Below are positions 1 to 4,541 of a stretch of 7,760 bases of DNA, one piece after another. The notes under the pieces were generated by a model. It was not told the DNA's origin and did not search any database. It was given only the letters and a program-made list of their open reading frames with translations. The position numbers and the translations under genes are program-made. Source of the DNA: Pirellulales bacterium. Lineage in GTDB: Bacteria > Planctomycetota > Planctomycetia > Pirellulales > Thermoguttaceae. Within the stretch, counting starts at the first letter, position 1; every line of letters starts with the position of its first letter. The stretch spans positions 1-7,760 of the forward strand of contig JAUWHT010000276.1 of assembly GCA_030605745.1 (NCBI GenBank). The letters run 5' to 3'.

Positions 1-180
1 ATACCCGGCCTGCGTGTACCCCTACTAACGCCTCAGCCACGACCTCACGGTCGCCGCCGCATAGCTCGGGGCCGGGATGGTTCGCTAGACCTTTCCCGTA
101 CGACTCTTTCATTCGCGACTCCATGCCGGTTTATCCCGGCGCTTTCCCCGACCCCAAAAGGCCCTATATCTGGTATCTTG
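1..180 (-). mobile_element. 5' part of a group II intron (partial, runs off the left edge)
   Basis: On the minus strand the reading frame that opens with the ATG at 124-122 gives a peptide beginning MESRMKESYGKGLANHPGPE and continuing LCGG...VAEALVGVHAGRV to the window edge. This ESRMxESYGKGLANHPxPE...EALxGxHAGRV block is, from memory, the conserved stretch just upstream of the reverse transcriptase/maturase in many bacterial group II introns. The reverse transcriptase itself would lie left of the window. I could not find a convincing GUGYG intron start to the right, so the 5' boundary is approximate and the copy may be 5'-truncated. The block may be structured intron RNA rather than a translated protein, so it is not called as a CDS. 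Confidence 0.65.
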
Positions 181-308
181 TCCCGCGGTGCCAAAGTGGT
201 TACAGTGGGAAGGGGAATGGTTGAACACCATCGCGCGGAGCAACGTGCGGTCTGCAATGGTTGCGCCCCGCTAACTGGTAGCCACTACGGCGGCGAAGGG
301 AGGGCAGC

Positions 309-668
309 ATGTTTGCAAAGGACAAACCAGACTGGGCGGCAGCAGGTCCGGCGTGGGCCGGGTTGGCAGTCGTGGCGACTGTTGCGTTGATTGTCTCCTG
401 CACCAGGCAGCTCGCCCCGCGCGCTGCCCACGAAGAGAATGCCTCGGCGACCAACTCACGCATCGCCGTGTCATCTTCGGCAATACGATCGGTCGGCTAT
501 GACCAGGATGCGCAGATACTGGAGATCGAATTCATAGGCGGAGAGGTTTACCAGTATTTCGAGGTCCCTGGGGGTGTCTACCGTGGACTGATGACGGCCG
601 AGTCTCACGGGCGATATTTCAACAAGTATGTCAAGGGCGCTGGTTACGAATACCGCCGGGGCGAGTAA
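309..668 (+). CDS. KTSC-domain protein with lipoprotein-type leader
   Basis: A 119-residue protein. Residues 1-31 form an export signal: a charged start (MFAKDKPDW), a hydrophobic stretch from about 15 to 29, and a lipobox-like I-V-S-C ending at Cys31, which predicts a lipid-anchored protein. Residues 52-117 match the KTSC fold (named for the C-terminal domain of some lysyl-tRNA synthetases): VSSSAIRSVGYD, a central LEIEFIGGEVYQYFEVP, then ESHGRYFNKYVKG...YEYRR. The role of KTSC is not well defined; most copies I know of are short cytoplasmic proteins, so an exported one is unusual. The start is supported by GGAGG at 299-303, five bases before the ATG. The next gene begins 15 bases after the stop and has a similar leader, so the two are probably co-transcribed. 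Domain call firm, anchoring likely, function unknown. Confidence 0.85.
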   Translation: MFAKDKPDWAAAGPAWAGLAVVATVALIVSCTRQLAPRAAHEENASATNSRIAVSSSAIRSVGYDQDAQILEIEFIGGEVYQYFEVPGGVYRGLMTAESHGRYFNKYVKGAGYEYRRGE

Positions 669-683
669 TACGAGAGGCATCGC

Positions 684-1535
684 ATGTCTGCGAAGAACAA
701 ACCACATTGGGCGGCAACAGGCACCGCAATGATGTTGACTGCGGTTTTCCTCGTTTGGTGCGGAGGTGGCGGTTGCGTTCGCCAAGAGCAGCCGCAGCCG
801 GCGGCAGAAGAAAGCCAAGCTCCAACGGCCGAAGACTTGCTCAAAGCCAAGAATGCCGCAGAGAAGGAGGCCGTCAGGCAGGCACTCAACGAACTGGTAA
901 CCCGCCATAACGTATTCGTCAACTGGGGCCCTCTCGTCATCAAAAAGCGACCTGATCGTGAGCGATCTGCTTATCGTTGGGCCCTCCTAACCCTGGAGAT
1001 ACAGGATGCGTTGAGCCATCTCAGGGGACGCCCCGTGATCATGGTGTGTTATGTAAAAGATGTCTACCGCAAAGCCGGGGGCTTCTACGTTTGTGCTGAT
1101 ACGCACTACGCAGCGCGTTCGGACGGACGACCGGTGAACGGAGTGGTGAACTACTGGCCGGGAGTTCTTGTTCTGGAGGTCGAAGAGGACGTTGCCCGGG
1201 AGACGATGCGGCTACTTCAGGAGGACGCGCTGGAGGTATTCGCGTTTGTTGTTCACCCGTTGCATCTTGAAGTGGTCCACCAGTGGAAGTACAAAGCTGA
1301 GACGATCCACATCAGGAAGTCGCAGGAGGGTTACGGCTATGTCGGTATAGAAAGTGATAGTGATATTGGTGGCGTCAGCGTCATACTGCCAACAGTGATA
1401 GAGCCTCAAGTTGTGCGTGAGTTGGAACCGCAGACCATCTTGACTGGACGTGCGATTGACTTTCTCTTCTTGGGCAATCACTGGGATATTCCGGAGAAGG
1501 CAGGGTGGATGACCACCCCGAGTAAACAGCCCTAG
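684..1535 (+). CDS. Exported protein of unknown function, lipoprotein-like leader
   Basis: A 283-residue protein that I do not recognise. Its first 34 residues align without gaps to the leader of the preceding KTSC gene: MSAKNKPHWAATG at the start, and a cysteine at position 31 followed by VRQ where the neighbour has TRQ. The lipobox is weak because four glycines precede Cys31, so secretion or membrane anchoring is more certain than lipidation. A Pro/Gln/Glu-rich linker (about 35-48) leads to a predicted helix rich in Ala, Lys and Glu (about 50-75). After that comes a mixed alpha/beta region with strand-like stretches such as RPVIMVCYVKDVY, GVLVLEVEEDV and LEVFAFVVHPLHLEVVHQW, which could be one or more small beta domains. 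No catalytic motif is evident. GAGAGG lies six bases before the ATG. Confidence 0.75.
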   Translation: MSAKNKPHWAATGTAMMLTAVFLVWCGGGGCVRQEQPQPAAEESQAPTAEDLLKAKNAAEKEAVRQALNELVTRHNVFVNWGPLVIKKRPDRERSAYRWALLTLEIQDALSHLRGRPVIMVCYVKDVYRKAGGFYVCADTHYAARSDGRPVNGVVNYWPGVLVLEVEEDVARETMRLLQEDALEVFAFVVHPLHLEVVHQWKYKAETIHIRKSQEGYGYVGIESDSDIGGVSVILPTVIEPQVVRELEPQTILTGRAIDFLFLGNHWDIPEKAGWMTTPSKQP

Positions 1536-1633
1536 TTGGAATCCTCCATGAAGCTAACACGTTTGAACCACGCTCCCCGGTCGCCGCTGATCGTGGGGCA
1601 TACCAGTTGACCGACCCTGTGAACCTCTACCTG

Positions 1634-1640
1634 AAAGGAG
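1634..1640 (+). promoter_or_regulatory. Ribosome binding site deciding the start of the 86-residue protein
   Basis: AAAGGAG is followed by six bases and then the ATG at 1647. An in-frame TTG at 1641 directly abuts the site and is too close to be used, so the ATG is preferred. Confidence 0.8.
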
Positions 1641-1646
1641 TTGCCG

Positions 1647-1907
1647 ATGTTCAGATCGTCCGTTGCCATATTGGTTTTCGTCGCAGTTGGTGTGCTCGGC
1701 ATTGGGGTATCACTCGGATACCTGGCCGGGAGGCTTCATGCTCCAGAGCCGTATTTCCAGACCGTCAAGGTTACCGGAGTGCCCCTAGTCGCCCGCGATG
1801 TGATCTACGTGATCGACACGCGCACTGGTCAGTTTGTTAGAAAGGTGGAAGTCTTTTGGGCGGGCGGAGAAGGGGACATCACAGATATAAACAAGGCAAA
1901 TCAGTGA
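1647..1907 (+). CDS. Small membrane-anchored hypothetical protein with a repeat-derived C-terminus
   Basis: An 86-residue protein. Residues 1-5 are MFRSS, followed by one long hydrophobic segment (about 6-28, AILVFVAVGVLGIGVSLGYL), so a single N-terminal anchor is expected. The short soluble part (residues 30-72) contains VKVTGVPLVARDVIYVIDTRTGQFVRKVEVFW; the DTRTGQF turn resembles beta-propeller-like strands, but no family is recognised. The last 14 residues (GGEGDITDINKANQ) and the TGA stop are encoded by the stem-loop repeat at 1863-1922, so the present C-terminus is not original and the gene may have lost its 3' part. It follows the 283-residue gene by 111 bases. The strong ribosome binding site supports real translation. 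Confidence 0.6.
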   Translation: MFRSSVAILVFVAVGVLGIGVSLGYLAGRLHAPEPYFQTVKVTGVPLVARDVIYVIDTRTGQFVRKVEVFWAGGEGDITDINKANQ

Positions 1908-1922
1908 TGTCCCCTTTTCTGT
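1863..1922. repeat. Stem-loop repeat, copy 1 (also a candidate bidirectional terminator)
   Basis: Left arm 1867-1886 (GAGAAGGGGACATCACAGAT) pairs with right arm 1900-1919 (ATCAGTGATGTCCCCTTTTC) at 18 of 20 positions around a 13-base loop. Positions 1889-1922 are identical to 3218-3251 in the second copy. The repeat lies between two converging genes and gives the plus-strand gene its stop, while the minus-strand PIN gene ends one base outside its edge. Palindromic repeats with GGGGACA arms are, from memory, common in planctomycete-like genomes and may be mobilised by REP-associated tyrosine transposases. That link is inference, since no transposase is in the window. Confidence 0.9.
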
Positions 1923-1923
1923 G

Positions 1924-2781
1924 TTAGGAGAGGTTCTGGAAGTGACTGACCCATGTGGAAATGCCTACCTTCCCAAGGGGATCGCAGTGTCGGAAAGCGG
2001 TTTGGAGACGCTTGTCGTTCGTTAGAATCGCGTCGCCGTCTCTCGCAAACAGCGCCAGCAGCATGTCAGGAACATCATTACGGTTTGCCTGTAAGTCCGC
2101 AATGTCGTTGAGGGCTTGGCAACTCCACGCATCAAGGTAGGCGAGATCGAAGGTGATCTTGAGGCGAAGCCACCGGCGAAGGGAAGGGTTTGCCAGAATC
2201 GCATCGTACAACGACTCTCGAGAGGCAGCCTGAATTCCATGGGTGTTGTCCTCGGTAATGTTGGCAACAAGGGACGTGCGAAGCGGAGCGTTCTTTCCGG
2301 AAATAAAACGCGTGTCGGCCTCCTCAATGCTAGAAAACTTCTCAATCGTGAGTTGCTCGCCCCGCGATTCGGCGTCCTTGTTTTCTTTCTCGCATTCCCT
2401 AATCCGGGCGAAAAGGATCTTCCTTTCCCGAGAGACCATCTCTCTCAGTTCCTTGGCACGCTGGAAATGCTCCGGTCGTGGTGAGAGAAACCCATTTCGT
2501 TGACCTTTGTGTTCGTTGTTGTCTTCAGGAAAGATGGGGATGAATTCACGGACCTGATCTTCGTTCAGGCAGCACAGGCGGGCGTACATGTATGCGCAGT
2601 CCATTCCGAAAAGCAGGTCGTACTTTCCCAATGCCTGCACACGGGAATTCAGGTAAGGGCGAGAGCCTTTGATGATCTCGGCCCAAATCAAAGGGGCTAT
2701 CACGAGTGTCGGCCGGGAGTCGTGAGGAAAACCGCCATTCACAATGTCATTCACTTGGTTTGTATCGATCACCAGTCTCAT
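1924..2781 (-). CDS. PIN-domain protein, putative toxin-like ribonuclease
   Basis: A 285-residue protein read from the ATG at 2781. The start opens the PIN fold directly (MRLVIDTNQVNDIV). Likely metal-binding acids are Asp6, Glu35 (IAPLIWAEIIKG), Asp239 (DVPDMLLALFARDGDAIL) and Asp256 in the TND motif. PIN proteins are usually Mg/Mn-dependent RNases, often toxins of toxin-antitoxin pairs. At 285 residues this one is about twice the usual VapC length. The extra part is a charged, probably helical middle region (KELREMVSRERKILFARIRE...) which could be a regulatory or binding insertion. AAGGAGG at 2787-2793 sits five bases before the ATG. A TTG at 2892 would add 37 residues but lacks PIN-like sequence. 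The gene follows the 75-residue gene on the same strand with a 107-base gap. Substrate and toxicity are unknown. Confidence 0.75.
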   Translation of the reverse strand: MRLVIDTNQVNDIVNGGFPHDSRPTLVIAPLIWAEIIKGSRPYLNSRVQALGKYDLLFGMDCAYMYARLCCLNEDQVREFIPIFPEDNNEHKGQRNGFLSPRPEHFQRAKELREMVSRERKILFARIRECEKENKDAESRGEQLTIEKFSSIEEADTRFISGKNAPLRTSLVANITEDNTHGIQAASRESLYDAILANPSLRRWLRLKITFDLAYLDAWSCQALNDIADLQANRNDVPDMLLALFARDGDAILTNDKRLQTAFRHCDPLGKVGISTWVSHFQNLS

Positions 2782-2786
2782 TGGCC

Positions 2787-2793
2787 CCTCCTT
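2787..2793 (-). promoter_or_regulatory. Ribosome binding site deciding the PIN protein start
   Basis: On the minus strand AAGGAGG is followed by GGCCA and then ATG at 2781. This fits a start at the first beta strand of the PIN fold better than the in-frame upstream TTG at 2892, which has no such site. Confidence 0.8.
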
Positions 2794-2888
2794 CTGCTGT
2801 TCCGTGTACTGCGTAGCACTTCCGGCGACAGCATACTCAATTCTCTGAATTGCACGGAGCGTTCCTGGAATTTTCCCAACGAAGAATC

Positions 2889-3116
2889 TCAACCGCTTGC
2901 TGTCATCAACGCCCGCTGGGCCGATTCCGGCAGTTCGATCGGCGCAAAGCTGGAGGCCGGATAGAGATAACCGTCCGGTTCTGACTTGTCCTCGTCAATG
3001 ACGCGGAGCATGTCGTGTGTCTCGGCTTCTCGATCGGGCAGGCGGCGGTAGACTTTGCCCAGGATCAGACTTGCCGGATTGTCGTCGTTGCTGATGCAGA
3101 TTACAAAATCGCTCAT
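2889..3116 (-). CDS. Small conserved hypothetical protein upstream of the PIN gene
   Basis: A 75-residue soluble protein: MSDFVICISNDD, ASLILGKVYRRLPDREAE, MLRVIDEDKS and GYLYPASSFAPIELP in order. The pattern (short strand ending in CI-N, ASL..GK.Y..LPD..A, RV.DE, YLYPA..F.PIELP) matches, from memory, a family of small uncharacterised proteins found alone in many bacteria. This copy has a few extra residues between DED and GYLYPA. It may be an antitoxin-like partner of the PIN protein because it comes first in the same transcription unit, but the family is not known to me as an antitoxin, so that is inference from position. A promoter-like sequence ends about 24 bases before the ATG. The ribosome binding site is weak. 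Confidence 0.75.
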   Translation of the reverse strand: MSDFVICISNDDNPASLILGKVYRRLPDREAETHDMLRVIDEDKSEPDGYLYPASSFAPIELPESAQRALMTASG

Positions 3117-3139
3117 CGCCGAGAATCTCGAATCCTGCC

Positions 3140-3168
3140 ATCATTCATGCGTCCCCTGGCCAAGTCAA
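3140..3168 (-). promoter_or_regulatory. Candidate sigma70-type promoter for the 75-residue/PIN unit
   Basis: On the minus strand TTGACT (3168-3163) is followed by a 17-base spacer and AATGAT (3145-3140). That is 5 of 6 and 4 of 6 matches to consensus. Transcription would start near 3133, leaving a leader of about 17 bases before the ATG at 3116. Confidence 0.5.
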
Positions 3169-3181
3169 TATACACGTTGAA

Positions 3182-3251
3182 GGCGGAAAAGGGGACATCA
3201 CTGATATTCGGTGAGGAAAACAAGGCAAATCAGTGATGTCCCCTTTTCTGT
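3182..3251. repeat. Stem-loop repeat, copy 2
   Basis: Arms 3186-3205 (GAAAAGGGGACATCACTGAT) and 3229-3248 are perfect 20-base inverted repeats around a 23-base loop. The loop matches the 13-base loop of copy 1 apart from ten additional bases (about TCGGTGAGGA), so the two copies differ by one indel and two arm mismatches. The 34 bases at 3218-3251 are identical to 1889-1922. It lies downstream of the 74-residue gene, whose final residues (QKRGHH) and TGA stop fall inside it, and upstream of the promoter of the next unit. It could act as a terminator separating the two PIN modules. Confidence 0.9.
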
Positions 3252-3454
3252 ATTTGTTCTGCTTGACGTTGTTTCATGGCCGCTTGGCTGATTTCGTCGA
3301 TGCCTTTGTCCGGCCAGAGGTTCCGCTGCCATTTTGTGTAGTCGAACGGCTCGCGTTGGATGAGAGCAATAAACTTCTCAGCTTGTACGTCGCCCAGGGC
3401 CGCAACCAACGCGCGGAAACCCGTGGTCTTGATCTCCGTGTCTGTAAACATCAT
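3230..3454 (-). CDS. Putative antitoxin-like partner of the 143-residue PIN protein
   Basis: A 74-residue protein (73 if the second of two adjacent ATGs is used). The core DTEIKTTGFRALVAALGDVQ, AEKFIALIQREPFDYTKW and GIDEISQAAMKQRQAEQ matches, from memory, small proteins encoded next to this kind of PIN gene in cyanobacteria and other bacteria, so an antitoxin or accessory role is likely. Its ATG overlaps the TGA stop of the PIN gene (ATGA), which indicates translational coupling. GAGG lies four bases before the first ATG and seven before the second, which favours the second. The C-terminal QKRGHH and stop come from the stem-loop repeat, so the native tail was replaced. Toxin-first order is less common in such pairs but is known. 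No DNA-binding motif is obvious. Confidence 0.75.
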   Translation of the reverse strand: MMFTDTEIKTTGFRALVAALGDVQAEKFIALIQREPFDYTKWQRNLWPDKGIDEISQAAMKQRQAEQIQKRGHH

Positions 3455-3882
3455 TCCACCTCAATAATGAATTGCGTCGGATCCGTTACCGCGATTCCAG
3501 CGAATTCCCGCATCCTCTTCACCACCAAGTCGTCGGTCGTCAAGAAGAAATCGCATCCTGCCGCCATAGCACATGCGACATGCAGGGCATCCTTGGCGTG
3601 CAGGCCGTGGTCCGCAATCTCGCGGGCCTGACGCAAGATGGCCGCGGTCTCCTCCACGTCCACCGTTGCCGCTGTCCTCCACCGGGAAATGACCTCGCGC
3701 CGTTCCTCGAAGGGATTCGCTTGGTTTTCATAGTCCAGTACGTAGGACCACGCCAATTCGATCTGCTTGTCCTCGATGCGCTGCTGTATCTCCAGCTTGG
3801 CCTCCGCTGCAAGGCGGATCCTTGCCTGGGACTGATCGTCAAACGGGCGGTTAAAGCAGCAGTTGTCCAAATAGACTCGCAT
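3451..3882 (-). CDS. PIN-domain protein, VapC-like putative toxin
   Basis: A 143-residue protein, typical VapC/PIN length. It starts MRVYLDNCCFNRPFDDQSQ, a signature of one PIN subfamily. Probable metal ligands are Asp6, Asp50/Glu52 in LAWSYVLDYEN, Asp98 in HAKDALHVACA, and Asp117/Asp118 in FFLTTDD. All core acidic positions appear intact, so the nuclease should be active. PIN toxins cut RNA; the target here is unknown. Longer in-frame starts exist (ATG at 3900, TTG at 3933), but the 3882 ATG opens the first beta strand and lies 17 bases after the predicted transcription start. A GAGGGG lies about ten bases upstream. The stop overlaps the ATG of the small partner gene, giving a two-gene operon. 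Confidence 0.88.
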   Translation of the reverse strand: MRVYLDNCCFNRPFDDQSQARIRLAAEAKLEIQQRIEDKQIELAWSYVLDYENQANPFEERREVISRWRTAATVDVEETAAILRQAREIADHGLHAKDALHVACAMAAGCDFFLTTDDLVVKRMREFAGIAVTDPTQFIIEVE

Positions 3883-3904
3883 CGTCCAGACACCCCTCAT
3901 TCTG

Positions 3905-3933
3905 AGCATATCTTGGACCCTTGCGTCTGACAA
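3905..3933 (-). promoter_or_regulatory. Candidate sigma70-type promoter for the 143-residue PIN operon
   Basis: On the minus strand TTGTCA (3933-3928), a 17-base spacer and TATGCT (3910-3905). That is 5 of 6 and 4 of 6 matches to consensus. Predicted start near 3899, about 17 bases before the ATG at 3882. Confidence 0.5.
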
Positions 3934-4005
3934 CCCGCCTTTCGCTACCCGTTCTCACGAGGAAGAAAAGGTGGCGGGAGTCGTTTTCGCTAACAGACAG
4001 CCAAA

Positions 4006-4033
4006 AGCGGAAAGCTGATAGCGGAAAGCTGAC
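4006..4033. repeat. Two-copy 14-bp tandem repeat
   Basis: AGCGGAAAGCTGAT (4006-4019) is followed directly by AGCGGAAAGCTGAC (4020-4033), with 13 of 14 identical. It sits in the intergenic region just upstream of the plus-strand promoter. Short AAAGCTGA-type tandem runs are common filler in some bacterial genomes. No function is apparent. Confidence 0.85.
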
Positions 4034-4048
4034 GGCTAAAAACGTCAC

Positions 4049-4077
4049 TTGACATTTGTACACGGGTTTGCTATCTT
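4049..4077 (+). promoter_or_regulatory. Strong-looking plus-strand promoter without an evident gene
   Basis: TTGACA (4049-4054, 6 of 6) is followed by exactly 17 bases and TATCTT (4072-4077, 4 of 6). Just upstream TGACG (4030-4034) and CGTCA (4043-4047) form a small inverted repeat that could be an operator. Transcription would begin near 4084 and run into 4085-4159 and then the miniature element. The only ORF behind it is a 14-codon one starting at 4120 without a ribosome binding site, so a short RNA or a relic promoter is possible. Confidence 0.5.
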
Positions 4078-4165
4078 GGTCGGTGTTTTGGTGGCAACCC
4101 GAAGTCCAATCGGGCCCCTATGGCCGGCAACGTGGTCGAAGAAGGCGGGTCAGGCCGTGATTAGT

Positions 4166-4266
4166 TCTACAGCAAGACTTCGGGGAATCGGATACCAGAT
4201 GTTGTATTGCCTGCTCTGCTAGCGACACAACATATCGGGGTCATTTTGGCTAAGTCTTGCTGTAGA
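4166..4266. mobile_element. 101-bp miniature inverted-repeat transposable element (MITE)
   Basis: The ends are perfect 15-bp inverted repeats, TCTACAGCAAGACTT (4166-4180) and AAGTCTTGCTGTAGA (4252-4266), flanked by ATTAGT on both sides (4160-4165 and 4267-4272). The interior is also partly palindromic (GATGTTGTAT near 4198 against ACACAACATATC near 4226), so the whole element can fold into one hairpin. There is no coding capacity. The flanks can also be read as a TA duplication with slightly longer ends, which would suit an IS630/mariner-type donor, so the transposase family is unassigned. It splits the sequence downstream of the small secreted gene. Confidence 0.85.
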
Positions 4267-4352
4267 ATTAGTGATTAGCCAAGTTTGTTGGTAAGCTTCG
4301 GCCACGGCATCGAACTCCCGCAACACACGATCATAGGTGGATCCCGGCCACT
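4267..4352 (-). pseudogene. Probable out-of-frame 3' remnant of the small secreted gene
   Basis: Immediately beyond the TAA of the 58-residue gene, the frame shifted by one base encodes a protein-like stretch, STYDRVLREFDAVAEAYQQT followed by WLITN (4341-4267), with GC-rich third positions like the upstream gene. It then enters the miniature element. Joining across the element with one ATTAGT copy removed continues the frame for 13 codons (HGLTRLLRPRCRP) to a TAG at 4120-4118. This suggests an original longer gene broken by a small indel near 4355 and by the insertion. The evidence is compositional, not homology. Confidence 0.4.
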
Positions 4353-4529
4353 TTATCGGGGCTCGACATCTTTGATCGCCTTGTTGATCTTTGTCTTGAT
4401 CCGGCAGGAATCGTATTTCCGTGCCAGGAGCTTAAGCTTTCGCTTGGCAGCGGGAGCGTTGCCGTCGGCCGCAGCACCCAAAGATACTGGCAAGGCACAC
4501 AGAAAAACGAGACAACAGGCTGTTCTCAT
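4353..4529 (-). CDS. Small secreted basic peptide, possibly truncated
   Basis: A 58-residue ORF. Residues 1-21 are a signal peptide (MRTACCLVFLCALPVSLGAA, with cleavage likely around Ala-Ala-Ala-Asp at 19-22). The mature part is about 37 residues and strongly basic: AKRKLKLLARKYD, then RIKTKINKAIKDVEPR. I do not recognise a family. The ATG lies 12 bases after the stop of the TlpA-like gene on the same strand, so co-transcription is likely, though no good ribosome binding site is visible. The stop may come from a frameshift, because coding-like sequence continues in another frame downstream. It is either a real short secreted peptide or the front part of a decaying gene of roughly 100 residues. 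Confidence 0.55.
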   Translation of the reverse strand: MRTACCLVFLCALPVSLGAAADGNAPAAKRKLKLLARKYDSCRIKTKINKAIKDVEPR

Positions 4530-4541
4530 GACAATAACCGT

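Noticed and set aside
1549..1611. 20-codon ORF (MKLTRLNHAPRSP...) between the 283-residue and 86-residue genes
   Set aside because: No ribosome binding site and no recognisable content.
1782..2892. Extended PIN protein starting at TTG 2892, coupled to the stop of the 75-residue gene
   Set aside because: The added 37 residues show no PIN features, while ATG 2781 has AAGGAGG at ideal spacing.
2500..2964. Plus-strand ORF of 154 codons opposite the PIN unit
   Set aside because: No recognisable domain or ribosome binding site; the opposite strand encodes clear PIN motifs.
4006..4033. CRISPR-like repeats
   Set aside because: Only two directly adjacent 14-bp copies with no spacers; no array is seen anywhere in the window.
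4085..4160. Possible bacterial signal recognition particle RNA, because of GGTGGCAACCCG and GGGTCAGG
   Set aside because: The hallmark GGAA tetraloop and GGAAGGAAGCAG-type region does not follow GGTCAGG here or on the far side of the MITE.
4120..4164. 14-codon ORF MAGNVVEEGGSGRD behind the plus-strand promoter
   Set aside because: It has no ribosome binding site and its stop predates the MITE; too short to support.
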